Assembly (NCBI GenBank): GCA_029569475.1
Contig: JAKQSZ010000022.1
Location: 1 to 31,740, forward strand
DNA from: Candidatus Eiseniibacteriota bacterium
GTDB taxonomy: Bacteria; Eisenbacteria; RBG-16-71-46; CAIMUX01
Direction of reading: 5' to 3'
Length of the DNA stretch: 31,740 nucleotides
The position numbers and the translations under genes are program-made. Of this stretch, positions 7,966-17,027 are shown one piece after another. The notes under the pieces are model-generated. The model searched no databases. It saw nothing but the letters and a program-made list of their open reading frames with translations, and was not told the DNA's origin. Within the stretch, counting starts at the first letter, position 1. Each line of letters opens with the position of its first letter.

Positions 7966-9321
7966 ATGAAGACAAACCTCTACGTCGGTGTGGATCTGGG
8001 TGGGAAGTTCCACCAGGTGCAGGTGACGAGTTCTTCGGGCGCGCGGGTAGGTCGATCGTTCCGGATTGGGCGGGGCCGCCGAGCTTTGGCAGAGCTGTTG
8101 GAGGGGGTGAGGGCGCGTTGCGAGGGCCGGGACTTCGAAGCGGTCTACACGGTCGAGGCGACGCAGAACTTCTGGCTGGAGCTGGTGCATCCGTTGGTAC
8201 GGTCGGGAGCTCGGGTCTATCTGGTGTCTCCGTCCAAGTCGAGCGCGCTTCGAACGTTCTACCGTCGGCACACCAAGACGGACGCAATTGACGCCGGTGC
8301 AACATCCCAGGTGCCCCTGGTAGATCCCGATTTGCACCCGGCCTTCGTGGGGAGCCCCCGGTTCGATGCTCTGCGCCGCTTGGTGCGGCAGTACTGGCAG
8401 CTAAAGACGGCCATGTCGGACCGCAAGCGTCGGATCATCTCCCGGGTGCTGATGGTGTACCCGGGCTACGAGGAGGTCTTCCGGAATCGCTACTGCGGAG
8501 CCTCGCTCCTGTTTTGCCGCCGCTATCTGGTTCCCTCCCGGGCCCATCGGCTTGGTCGTAAGAGGCTGGAGCAGATCCTCTGCCGGCGGGCCTGGGGAAA
8601 GTTCAGCGCTACCCGAGGTGCCCGGCTCTGGGAGGTGCTCGAGAACGCTCCGGAGCTCGATATCGACTACGAGGACCTGCAGTTCCTGGTCAACCAGGAT
8701 CTCGACCTCCTGGAAGCGGAGGAGCGATCGAAGACGGCCCTGAAGGAGCGAATTGCCGAGGTCTACAGCGAGGTCGATCCGGAACTTCTGCTCCAGACTC
8801 ATCCTGGGCTGGGTGAAGTCCTGGCGGCGGGGATCACCGCTTTCGTGGGGGAACAGGGGCGGTTCGACAATGCGAACCAAGCCGTGGCCTTTTCCGGCAT
8901 CTACACGCGGAAGAAGGCCTCTGCAGGGTCAGAGACGCCCAATCAGCGTCTTTCCCGACAGGGCGATCCGACCCTGCGCAGCGTCCTCTATGTGGCCGCC
9001 GAGGTCGCGCGACACTACGATCCCGAACTGCAGGCCTTCCATCGGCGATTGACCGGACGGGGCAAGCACTACAAGCAGGCCAGCTGCGCTCTGGCTGCCA
9101 AGATCCTGCGCCGCTGCTTTGCCATCCTCCGCGATCGCAGACCCTATCAAGTGACCGGAAGTGAGATCCTGGCCCAGGCCAAAGAGATACAAGGGAAGCG
9201 GATCCGTCAGTCGGTATCCGAGGTCGCAGAGCGCCTCAACGACGCATTGGAATCCACTCCCCTCACCGCCAGAGCCTACGCCTCCGCAACCGGCTTCTCC
9301 ACCGATCCCAACGGAGGTTGA
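7966..9321 (+). CDS. IS110-family transposase (DEDD recombinase)
   Basis: A 451-residue recombinase that moves the IS. The ATG at 7966 follows GGGAGG by 7 bases. The N-terminal RuvC-like domain shows the acidic residues of the DEDD group: Asp in YVGVDLGGKFH, Glu in YTVEATQNFW, and two Asp in HTKTDAIDA. The C-terminal Transposase_20 domain shows HPGLGEVLAAGITAFVG, the AVAFSGIYTRKKASAGS stretch and RLSRQGDPTLRSVLYVAAE, which holds the conserved Ser region of this family. The length is at the upper end of the family range. The frame is intact with no missing motif, so the enzyme could be active. It sits between the GH85 gene and vapBC and separates chromosomal functions that are otherwise unrelated. 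Confidence 0.92.
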   Translation: MKTNLYVGVDLGGKFHQVQVTSSSGARVGRSFRIGRGRRALAELLEGVRARCEGRDFEAVYTVEATQNFWLELVHPLVRSGARVYLVSPSKSSALRTFYRRHTKTDAIDAGATSQVPLVDPDLHPAFVGSPRFDALRRLVRQYWQLKTAMSDRKRRIISRVLMVYPGYEEVFRNRYCGASLLFCRRYLVPSRAHRLGRKRLEQILCRRAWGKFSATRGARLWEVLENAPELDIDYEDLQFLVNQDLDLLEAEERSKTALKERIAEVYSEVDPELLLQTHPGLGEVLAAGITAFVGEQGRFDNANQAVAFSGIYTRKKASAGSETPNQRLSRQGDPTLRSVLYVAAEVARHYDPELQAFHRRLTGRGKHYKQASCALAAKILRRCFAILRDRRPYQVTGSEILAQAKEIQGKRIRQSVSEVAERLNDALESTPLTARAYASATGFSTDPNGG

Positions 9322-9447
9322 TTTGATGTTAGGAAATCTGATCTCTCCGTGGGCCGCGCTGTCGATTGCCCGCCTCTGGGGAACCGGCTTGGCGAGCTCG
9401 TTCGGAAGACAACGACAGGTGGGATCCCCTCTCGGAAAGTGCGGACT

Positions 9448-9840
9448 TCACACAGATCTCTCCCGCAAGCGGGAGATCCGTGCGAGCGCGGTGTAGTCGC
9501 GGTCCCGGTGCAAGACCTCGAGGTCGTGACGAAGGGCGCAGGCGGCGATCAGGCAGTCCACCGAGGAGCGCACCGTCTGCCCGGCGCGACGTGCGGTGCG
9601 ATAGAGATCCACCGCAGTTTCGAAGACCTCCATTCCCAGAGGAGCTTCCACCATGGGCAGGCTCAGCAATCCCTCGCGGGCCACGCGGAAGGCGGACTCG
9701 TCGCGGAATCCTTGAAGGACCTCCTGCACCACCGGCAGACAGGTCACGACTTCTTCGAACTCGACGTGGCTCTCGAGGTCGAGTGGCCGCACTCGACGAA
9801 AGAAGTCGATCCAGACCGAGGTGTCGACCAGCACCATCAT
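9448..9840 (-). CDS. vapC: VapC-family PIN-domain toxin ribonuclease
   Basis: A 130-residue PIN-domain ribonuclease, the toxin of a type II pair that typically cleaves tRNA or rRNA when freed from VapB. All four acidic residues of the active site are visible: D6 (LVDTSVW), E40 (PVVQEVLQGF), D95 (SVDCLIAACA) and D113 (HRDRDYTALA). The ATG at 9840 overlaps the vapB stop by one base (TGATG), pointing to coupled translation; a second ATG follows directly. GGGAGAGG near the end of vapB can act as the ribosome site. The last codons contain an 8-bp inverted repeat (9459-9476), so the C-terminus may have been touched by the adjoining IS110 end, but the length is normal for the family. Confidence 0.88.
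   Translation of the reverse strand: MMVLVDTSVWIDFFRRVRPLDLESHVEFEEVVTCLPVVQEVLQGFRDESAFRVAREGLLSLPMVEAPLGMEVFETAVDLYRTARRAGQTVRSSVDCLIAACALRHDLEVLHRDRDYTALARISRLRERSV
9459..9476. repeat. Perfect palindrome at the vapC 3' end
   Basis: TCTCCCGC and GCGGGAGA pair over 8 bases around a central AA. The palindrome lies inside the last codons of vapC next to the IS110 right side. It could be a terminator stem, an insertion hot spot or chance. Confidence 0.35.
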
Positions 9841-10058
9841 CAACCTCTCCCGCGTTTCGGGGGCCGGTCGCGCCGCATCGCGGGTAGATCTCCCTCCCAT
9901 AGGCCGGAACCCCGCAGGTCCAGGATGCGCCGGGCCCGGGCGCGGCGGACGAAATCGCGCAGCGCCTGATCCACGGCATCGGAGTACGTTCTGGCGCCGG
10001 AGAGTTTCTTCGCTTCATCCAGCAGTGTCTCATCAAGCACAAGATTTGTACGTTTCAT
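9840..10058 (-). CDS. vapB: VapB-type antitoxin
   Basis: A 72-residue antitoxin of the VapB_antitoxin (ribbon-helix-helix) type. The N-terminal half (MKRTNLVLDETLLDEAKKLS) binds DNA as a dimer, and the basic, Trp-containing tail (RRILDLRGSGLWEGDLPAM) is the part that usually wraps the VapC active site. It lies directly upstream of vapC with a one-base overlap, the normal antitoxin-first order. The ATG at 10058 is chosen because the family consensus begins with MKRTNL or MRTTV; the longer open frame upstream shows no family sequence. The pair probably represses its own promoter. Confidence 0.87.
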   Translation of the reverse strand: MKRTNLVLDETLLDEAKKLSGARTYSDAVDQALRDFVRRARARRILDLRGSGLWEGDLPAMRRDRPPKRGRG

Positions 10059-10065
10059 GTGTTTG

Positions 10066-10094
10066 AGGCTACTCCCCGGATCGCTCGGTGTCAA
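10066..10094 (-). promoter_or_regulatory. Candidate vapBC promoter
   Basis: On the minus strand TTGACA (10094-10089) is followed after 17 bases by TAGCCT (10071-10066). The -35 box is perfect and the -10 box matches three of six positions. Transcription would start within a base or two of the vapB ATG, giving a leaderless or nearly leaderless message, which suits the lack of a ribosome site before vapB. Confidence 0.4.
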
Positions 10095-10354
10095 GGCCCC
10101 GGCCGGTCGGACGAGGCTGAAACCAACCACGGCCCCTGGGGCGCGCATCCGCCGGCACCGAGCCAACGAGGTTGCCAAGGACTGCGCCCGCCATGCATGT
10201 TGTGCGGGCCTGCCGCGCCGGGCGGAGAGCGATCCGCGGCGCACCTCCATTTCGGAATTTCTCTCACAGGTTGTGCGAGAATTGCGACTAGGTTGCGCAC
10301 CCCATCCAGTAACTCTCACGGGGGGCGGCGAGGGTATCTCCTGGCCGCGGAGCT

Positions 10355-10714
10355 GTGCCGCTAACGGAGCTCCAGGCGCGCATCCTGCGAACTCTGGCGG
10401 CCGGGCGCAACCCCGAGAGCTACCTGGCCGGCGCCACCGTGCTGCACAGGACGGACGACAGCCCTCGTTTCTCCCAGGATCTCGACTACTTTCACGACGT
10501 GGCCGATAGCGTGGCGCAGAGCGCCGAGGCGGCCGCGTCCACGTTGCTCGAGGCCGAGCCCGCGAGCTGTACCGTGGCCATCCGGGTCAGGAATCTGCCA
10601 TCATCATCTGGTATCCAACTACCGCACTTCCACGGAGACCTCCGATGCATGGCGGCCGACCGGTGTTCTCTCGGCGTCCTGGTTCTGTTGCTCGAAACGT
10701 CACTTTGGTCCTGA
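10355..10714 (+). pseudogene. Truncated AbiEii/AbiGii-type nucleotidyltransferase
   Basis: The frame starts at GTG 10355. It reads ILRTLAAGRNPESYLAGATV and then SPRFSQDLDYFHDV, the N-terminal signature of the AbiEii/AbiGii-like nucleotidyltransferases that act as toxins in type IV pairs or phage-abortion systems. The SxDLD metal-binding motif is present. Family-like sequence stops near 10580 (SCTVAIRV); the rest, RNLPSSSGIQLPHF onward, is unrelated and runs into the start of the next gene. Intact members have roughly 200-300 residues, so at least half is missing and the product is unlikely to work. Its neighbour vapBC suggests an old accessory or defence patch. Confidence 0.6.
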
Positions 10715-12832
10715 TGGGCTGCTGCTGGTGGGGGCTCGGGTCGGCCGGGGGCGAGTGCGTCGACTGGGGCGCTCATCTGCACTGGTGCGGCGGCGCGAAC
10801 ACGCCCGGGATGGCGTGGGGCGTGGCGATTTCGGGCACCCATGCCTACGTCGCGGATTACGGCCCCGGTCTCCACGTCGTTGACCTTGCCGATCCGGAGA
10901 ACCCGCGCATCATTGGGAGCCTGGACACACCGGGCTCGGCGGTAGCCGTCCGCGGCCTCGGAGACTCATGTCTACGTGGCGGATGCGTACTCCGGTCTTC
11001 AGGTGATCGATGTCACCGACCCTACGCGGCCTCAGATCGCGGGCACCATCAACACCCGCGACTACGCGGGGGACGTGGTCGTCTCCGGGATTCACGCCTA
11101 CGTCGCGGACGGCTCTTCCGGACTCCAGGTGATCAACACCTCGATTCCGGAGATGCCCTGGGTCGAGGGCAGCGTCAACACGCCGAGCTATGCGGTGGGC
11201 GTGGCCGTCTCCGGTACCCTGGCCTTCGTCGCGGATCAGCTCTCCGGCCTGCAGATCATCGACGTCACGGATCCCGCGAGCCCGCGGATCCTGGGCTCCG
11301 TGAACACGCCCAACGTTGCGTGGAGCGTGGCCGTTTCGGGCACCCACGCCTATGTGGCGGATGACTACGGCCTCCTGGTCGTCGATGTCACCTCTCCCGA
11401 ACATCCCCAGATCGTCGGTGGTCTCGACATGTACGCGCAGGATGTGGTTGTCTCCGGAGCTCACGCCTACGTGACCGATGGGATACACGGTATGCAGGTC
11501 CTGGACATCTCGGATGCGGTTGTACCCAGACCGGTGGGCTGGGTGGTCACCGGTGTCGATATGCTCGCGGTGGCGGCTTCCGCAACCTACGCCTGTGTCG
11601 CCAACGGCGAGTACGGCGTCCAGGTGATCGACAACCACAATCCGGAAAGCCCCCCGACGGTGGGCTGGGTGGACACGCCCGACCAGGCCTGGAGAGTCGC
11701 CGTCGCGTCGCCGTACGCCTACATGGCGAACTCCTCTTCCGGTTTGCAGGTGGTCGACGCCACGAACCCGGGTTCCCCCGTACTCGTCGGGAGCCTCGAT
11801 ACTCCGGGAAGTGCCCGCGACATCGGTCTTACCGCTACCCATGCCTTCATCGCGGACGATCCGTCGGGCCTTCTGATCGTGGACATCAGTCGGCCGTATG
11901 ACCCGCAGTTGGTTGGGAGTGTTGACACGCCGGGTTCGGCCCTGGCGGTGGTCGTCTCGGGTCACCATGCCTGGATTGCGGACGGCAGCGCGGGTCTTCA
12001 AGTCGTCGATATCACGACCCCGGGGGATCCTCGCGTCGTGGGAAATCTGGACACGCCGGGGTCCGCGAACGGCGTCGACATCTCCGTTAACTTCGCCTAT
12101 CTCGCGGACGGTTCCGCCGGCCTTCAGGTGATTGACATCACGAATCCGGCCAGTCCATGCCTCGTATGGACTGTGGACACGCCCGGCTCCGCCTCCGACG
12201 TGGTAGTCAGCGGCGCCTATGCCTACCTGGCAGATGGAGGCGGAGGGCTGGAGGTCCTCGATCTCACGGATCCCGCCAGGCCGTACATCCTTGGCCATCT
12301 CGCCCGACCGGCATATGCCGGCGACGTGGCGGTGTCCCTAACGCACGTCTACATCGCGGCCGGCCCGCTCGGGCTCCAGATTGCCGATGTCGCCGATCCG
12401 GCCAATCCCCGCCTGATGGGAGGGGTGTACCCGCGGGACAGCGCACTCGGTGTGGCCGTCTCCGGAGGCGTCGCCTACGTCGCCGCGGAGGACCGTGGCC
12501 TGGTGATCTTGCCGGGGCAATGCGCGCCGATATCGAGCGTTGGCCCTGAGCACGACGTGACGGCGCGCCTGGACGTGCGTCCCAACCCCGGCCGGGGCCC
12601 GATCTCCGTCGGGTTCGCGACGGCCGGACCTGGTGAAGTCGTGGCTCGCGTATACGACTCTGTTGGCCGGTGTGTGCGTCGGATCCATGGCGGGAGGGTT
12701 GGTCGCGGAATCCATCAGCTTGACTGGGACGGCCAGGACGAGAGCGGCCGCCTCGCCCGGAGCGGCCTGTACTTCGTCCGAGTGATCACCCCGGAGGGCA
12801 GCGCGGCGGCTCGCACCGTCGTCGTCAGATGA
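10645..12832 (+). CDS. Secreted LVIVD-repeat beta-propeller protein with FlgD-like tail, frameshifted
   Basis: A secreted protein built from LVIVD repeats. The start at 10645 opens a signal peptide and the mature N-terminus CVDWGAHLHW. The frame changes once: after PGSAVAV (near 10950) one extra C in GTCCGC moves the reading frame, and from about 10960 the repeats go on in the next frame to the stop at 12830. Joined, there are 14 repeats of about 42 residues (pattern HAYVADGSSGLQVIDVTDP), consistent with two seven-bladed propellers. The last 90 residues are a FlgD-like domain (WDGQDESGRLARSGLYFVRV) ending VVVR. A Cys near each end of the repeat region (CVDW, GQCAP) may form a closing disulfide. 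The frameshift may be real or a base-calling error. The ligand is unknown. Confidence 0.75.
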
Positions 12833-12942
12833 CTCCTGCTGCGCTGAAAACTCGCGACCCTGAGAACCCGACGGATCACCGTTGGCGACGCCGCCACCCG
12901 GTTCAAGGCATGCCGCGGTACATCGGCGTCCCTGAGCCGTGC

Positions 12943-13024
12943 AATGAAGCAGGTCGGAAGCTGAGCGCCGGGCTCTATCTGTGCCGGATGGCAGGCGAGC
13001 GGCGGATCTCCACGCGAGCCCGGG
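12943..13024 (+). pseudogene. Orphan relic of a FlgD-like C-terminal tail
   Basis: The reading NEAGRKLSAGLYLCRMAGER then RISTRARVSMR matches the end of the GH85 protein (DEAGRPLSAGLYLCRMTGQG). At DNA level 12943-12990 and 7599-7646 are nearly identical. No further domain sequence lies upstream in 12833-12942, so this is a fragment left by deletion, or one copied from the GH85 gene by recombination. Confidence 0.5.
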
Positions 13025-13104
13025 TCTCCATGCGAGCCGCTGATCTCGGTGCGGCCGGCGTTGGTAGTGACGACGGCCGCGGAGACGCGCTTTACGCCCC
13101 GAGT

Positions 13105-15405
13105 TCAGCGCAGCAAGAGAAGACGAGCGCTTTCCGGGTGGTCTCCGCGTTGGTCCCGGTAGTCCATCCGCGCGAAATAGACCCCGGCCGGCAGTAGCCG
13201 TCCGGTATCATCCCGGCCGTCCCAGCGGACCGTGTGCTCGCCGGCTCCGATCCGATCATGGATGAGGCGGCTGACCTGACGACCGGCTGTGTCGTAAATG
13301 CCGAGTTCGACCGCGCCCTCCCCCGGCAGCTTGAAGCTCAGCGTGGTCGTGGTCTGGAACGGACTGGGCATGCCCCCGCGCAGGAACTGGCCGTGAGCGT
13401 CCACGGAGAGCGAAGGCATCCCGGGCGTCCCGCCCTCCCCGCCGGTCGAGACGCCGGATGGCTCGGAGCAGTGGCCGGCCACGACCCTGAGGCCACGGGA
13501 AGCGACCGACACGAAGGCGTTGCCGCCCGCCGCATCCACGCTCATGGCCGCGCCGGGGATGTTGGCCGCGCCGAGCGAACGCGGCGAGAGCGGATCGCTC
13601 ACGTCAAAGGCCAGCAGACCCATGTAGCCGCCGGTCACATAGAGCGTCGATCCATCGAGCGCCACGCTTCCCGCCGCGTCGGGCAGCGGGATCCGGGCGA
13701 CCCGCACCGGGTGTTCCGGATCGGTCAGCCGGATGACCGTCAGCCCGTCGTTGATGGACGCCGCATGGACGAACTCGCCGTCGACCGCCAGGTCTTGCGG
13801 GCCATCCATGGCAATGCTGCCCACGATGCGAGGGGAGAAAGGATCCGATACGTCGATGACCTGCATCCCGCCATAGTAGACTTCGGCGGCCAACACATAG
13901 TCTCCCGCCAACGCCACCGCGTGGCAGTAACCGAGCGCCAGGGTGCTCGCGAGGCTGGGGGCGGCCGGCTGGGAGACGTCGATGATCTTGAAGGCTCCCC
14001 ACCCATCGGCGAGGTAGGCCCAACCCCCTGAAACAACGACGTCCTCCGCGCCGGAGGTGTCGAGAGTCCCCAGCAGCGTGGGGTTGGCCGGCGTGGAAAC
14101 GTCGAGGATGTGCAGGCCGGCGGTGCCGTCCGCCACATAGGCGCGGCCATCCACGACGTCGAGCCCCTGGGCCGAGCCTGGGGTGTTGTAGGTCCCGATG
14201 ATGACGGGCTGGGTCTCATCGCCGGCGTCGATGATCGTGAGCCCGCTGCTCCAGGCCGTGGCGTACACCGTCGTCCCATCAGCCAGCACTTCATCGCTCG
14301 TCCCTGGGTTGTAGAAGACCGAGCCGAGGACCGGCGGCGATGTCGGATTGGTGATGTTCAGCGTCCGGAAGGACTGCTGGCCCGTCACGCAGGCAAACCC
14401 GTCGGCTTCGGCCACCCAGCCGCCCGGCGCCAGCCCGCCCTGCAGCGTGGGGGTCTCCGGGTCGGTGAGGTCATAGACTTGCACGGTGCCGAGCTGGAGC
14501 CCGGTGACCGGAAGGCAGTGCACGAAAGCGGCGCCGTGGATGATGGTCACGCCAATCGCCAGCCCGTGATCGGGGTAGGTGTCGATGGTGGAGATGACGA
14601 CCGGATGGGCCGGATCGGCCACGTTGATGACCTCGATCCCGTCCTGCTCCGCGGCCACGTAGAGATAAGGCCAGGCGAGCGCCAGCCCCCGGTAGACTCT
14701 CGACGTCACCAGCGAACCTGCCGTGAAGGGATGAAGCGGATCGGAGACGTCGACGATCCAGAGACCGGAGCCCTGCACCAGGAGATAGGCGTACCCGTCG
14801 CGAACGACGAGACCGGACGCGTCGCCCGGGAGGGCGAGCGTCGAACGATGCGCCGGATAGGATGGATCGGAGACATCCAGGATGTGAAGACTTTCGCCGC
14901 CCAGGTAGGCGTGAGTCCCGTCCACGTCGACGAGGTAGCTTGTTCCTGGCAGATCCAGCGTGCCGAACAGGGTCGGATGACTCGGATCATACAGCCCGTA
15001 GACCGCCAGGTCGGGTGTGCCGGCCACGTACAGGTATTCCCTGGTGGCATCCACGCCGAGGGCCCCTTCGGAGATTCCGCCGGCGATCTGCGGAGTGGTC
15101 GGATCCTGGACGTCGATGATGGTGAGGTGTCCATAGTCGGCGGCATAGGCGCGCCCGTTCTCGACGACGACGCTGGAAGGCCAGCCGGCCAGGTCGATCG
15201 ATCCCATCCAATGAAGGTACCGGCTGTAATCCGTGCAGGACGCGCGGGCGGCGGAACTCGCAGCTCCGAACACGAGAGCGACCGCGAGCCCAAGCGCGAT
15301 CCCGCGCGCCGGAGCCGGGATCGGGTGAAGCGACCGGACCGGGGCGACGGGCTTGTGGCGGGAGGCACAGAGGTGAAGGCAATGAAAAACACACAATGGT
15401 CTCAT
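13105..15405 (-). CDS. Secreted LVIVD-repeat beta-propeller protein with FlgD-like tail
   Basis: A 766-residue exported protein, paralogue of and convergent with the LVIVD gene at 10645. The ATG at 15405 follows AGGAGG by 8 bases; the hydrophobic stretch GIALGLAVALVFGAASSAAR ends an unusually long signal region of about 55 residues. The mature start CTDYSRYLHW mirrors CVDWGAHLHW of the paralogue. Fourteen LVIVD repeats follow (for example AYVADGTAGLHILDVSTPAN), again compatible with two seven-bladed propellers, closing with GLRVVAGHC. The last 90 residues form a FlgD-like domain (IYDTAGRQVSRLIHDRIGAG, WDGRDDTGRLLPAGVYFARM) ending LLLR. The frame is intact throughout. Proteins of this kind are thought to sit at the cell surface; no partner or ligand can be named. 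Confidence 0.82.
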   Translation of the reverse strand: MRPLCVFHCLHLCASRHKPVAPVRSLHPIPAPARGIALGLAVALVFGAASSAARASCTDYSRYLHWMGSIDLAGWPSSVVVENGRAYAADYGHLTIIDVQDPTTPQIAGGISEGALGVDATREYLYVAGTPDLAVYGLYDPSHPTLFGTLDLPGTSYLVDVDGTHAYLGGESLHILDVSDPSYPAHRSTLALPGDASGLVVRDGYAYLLVQGSGLWIVDVSDPLHPFTAGSLVTSRVYRGLALAWPYLYVAAEQDGIEVINVADPAHPVVISTIDTYPDHGLAIGVTIIHGAAFVHCLPVTGLQLGTVQVYDLTDPETPTLQGGLAPGGWVAEADGFACVTGQQSFRTLNITNPTSPPVLGSVFYNPGTSDEVLADGTTVYATAWSSGLTIIDAGDETQPVIIGTYNTPGSAQGLDVVDGRAYVADGTAGLHILDVSTPANPTLLGTLDTSGAEDVVVSGGWAYLADGWGAFKIIDVSQPAAPSLASTLALGYCHAVALAGDYVLAAEVYYGGMQVIDVSDPFSPRIVGSIAMDGPQDLAVDGEFVHAASINDGLTVIRLTDPEHPVRVARIPLPDAAGSVALDGSTLYVTGGYMGLLAFDVSDPLSPRSLGAANIPGAAMSVDAAGGNAFVSVASRGLRVVAGHCSEPSGVSTGGEGGTPGMPSLSVDAHGQFLRGGMPSPFQTTTTLSFKLPGEGAVELGIYDTAGRQVSRLIHDRIGAGEHTVRWDGRDDTGRLLPAGVYFARMDYRDQRGDHPESARLLLLR

Positions 15406-15452
15406 GGTGGCTTCCTCCTGTCGCAGAGACCTGAGCACACAACGCCGGGAAG

Positions 15453-15482
15453 AGTATACTGCAGCGAGCTTATCCGTCGCAA
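15453..15482 (-). promoter_or_regulatory. Candidate promoter of the LVIVD gene at 15405
   Basis: On the minus strand TTGCGA (15482-15477) and TATACT (15458-15453) are 18 bases apart, matching four and five of six consensus positions. Transcription would start near 15446, leaving a leader of about 40 bases with the AGGAGG site. Confidence 0.45.
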
Positions 15483-15689
15483 CTGCGCCTTGGGTGTGGA
15501 TGACAAACCGGACTTTGCCGAGCCGCCGGATCACGCGGCGCCGGCCCTCTAGGGACTGGTCAGGCAGCACGATGATTCGCTCTGGCGCCACTTTGCGGAA
15601 GGACAAACATCGGGTCTTTCACGGGAGGCCAAGCGTGAGTGCTCGGGATCGCGGGACCCGAAAGCTCCTCTCGCGGTATCTTGCTCCTG

Positions 15690-17027
15690 ATGAAGATCAG
15701 AATCGTCCCCATTGTCCTGTTCGGGCTCCTCGTGGCCGCGATATCCGAAGCTGAGGGTCGCACTCTCACTCTGGAAGAGGCTGTTCAGACTGCCTTGGAC
15801 CGCAACGAGCGCGCGCTTGCGGCCGTTGAAGATGCGCGTGCGGCCGGCGCCCGGGTGAGACGAGCGCGCGCTTTTCTTTTCCCTGACCTGACGCTATCGG
15901 CTGATTACACCCGTCGATCGGCGGAGGATCGCGACAGGGGTGAAGAGCCCGGCGACGATGGGGCACGGGAGAGCAACGAAGGGCGGGTGACCGTCAACCA
16001 GACCCTGTTCCGTGCCGGAGGATTCCCGCTGCTGGCGCAGGCGCGGCACTTGCGAACCGCGGCGGGACACGAAGCTCGAGATGAGAACCGTCAGCTGGCC
16101 TATGAGACCGCGGCGGCTTTCCTGGCGGTGCTCAACGAGCAACAGGTCGCTCGGGCGGCCGAGGAACGGCGGTCGCTGGCCTCGAGGAGCCTTCACGACA
16201 TAGAGCTTCGCTTCGAAGCCCAGTTGGTCGGCTCGAACGATGTCACCCGAACCGAGTTGGAGCTTGCGTCGGCCGAGCGGGAGCTGGTTCTGGCCCAGGG
16301 GAACGTCCGCATTGCGCGCCATCAGCTCGGGCAGCTTCTCGGCATGGACGCTCCCGACAGCCTGGCGATTCCGGCGAATCTGTTGGCAACGGCTTCGTCG
16401 CCGGACTCGACCGGGGAACGACGCCTCGTCGATCTTCACCGGGCGCTGTCCGGCCGGCCGGATGTGCAGGCCGCGCGATCACGCGTCGCGGCCCTGCGCG
16501 CCTCCGCGTCCGAACCGCTCACCCGTTACCTGCCGGAGCTGGGCGCGACCGGGAGCGCCTGGTCATTGAAGGAGACGGACGTCGCGGGAAGGAGAGAGCA
16601 TTGGAGAGCCGACCTGGGCCTGACGTGGAGAGTCTTCGATGGAGGAGAGCGCGAGGCCGAGCGAGCGGAGCGCCTGGCGATGGCCCGTTCCGCGGAGCTG
16701 CTCCTGGCCAACCTGGAACGCCGGGTCGCGGTCGACATCGAGGTGGCTGCCAGCGCGCTGGAACGTGAGCGTGCCTCGCTGGCCCGCGCCGAGGTAGCCT
16801 TGACGGTCGCTCGCCGCAATGCCGAGGAGAGCGCCGAGTTGTACAGGCAGGGGCTGGTGCGGGCTCTCGAGGTCGTCGATGCGAACCTGCAGCTCTACCT
16901 GGCCGAGGTGGAGCGGGCGGGCGCCCGGTTCTCCGCGGCGCTCGCCCTCCTGGACCTCCGCCTGGCCTCCGGCGCGGATCCGTTGGAGACAGGAACAGAT
17001 CCACGGGAAACGGAAGGACGTCCGTGA
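15690..17027 (+). CDS. TolC-family outer-membrane efflux channel
   Basis: Outer-membrane exit channel of a tripartite efflux pump, 445 residues from the ATG at 15690. That start gives a clean signal peptide (MKIRIVPIVLFGLLVAAISE). A GTG at 15639, with GGGAGG 10 bases ahead, would add 17 residues and cannot be excluded. The mature start RTLTLEEAVQTALDRNERAL is the classic opening of the OEP family. Long Ala/Arg/Glu-rich helices follow in two related halves, including the usual ARHLRTAAGHEARDENRQLA and RARFSAALALLDLRLASG-like stretches. The stop overlaps the start of the MFP gene by four bases (GTGA), showing a single operon with the periplasmic adaptor and the RND pump. Confidence 0.88.
   Translation: MKIRIVPIVLFGLLVAAISEAEGRTLTLEEAVQTALDRNERALAAVEDARAAGARVRRARAFLFPDLTLSADYTRRSAEDRDRGEEPGDDGARESNEGRVTVNQTLFRAGGFPLLAQARHLRTAAGHEARDENRQLAYETAAAFLAVLNEQQVARAAEERRSLASRSLHDIELRFEAQLVGSNDVTRTELELASAERELVLAQGNVRIARHQLGQLLGMDAPDSLAIPANLLATASSPDSTGERRLVDLHRALSGRPDVQAARSRVAALRASASEPLTRYLPELGATGSAWSLKETDVAGRREHWRADLGLTWRVFDGGEREAERAERLAMARSAELLLANLERRVAVDIEVAASALERERASLARAEVALTVARRNAEESAELYRQGLVRALEVVDANLQLYLAEVERAGARFSAALALLDLRLASGADPLETGTDPRETEGRP

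Larger units (their letters stand above)
7695..9447 (+). mobile_element. IS110-family insertion sequence (borders approximate)
   Basis: The element consists of one DEDD transposase gene, a 271-base 5' non-coding part rich in inverted repeats, and a short 3' non-coding part of about 120 bases before vapC. IS110 elements lack terminal inverted repeats and usually make no long target duplication, so the ends cannot be fixed by eye. I give the limits set by the neighbouring genes: the GH85 stop on the left and the vapC stop on the right. Confidence 0.6.
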
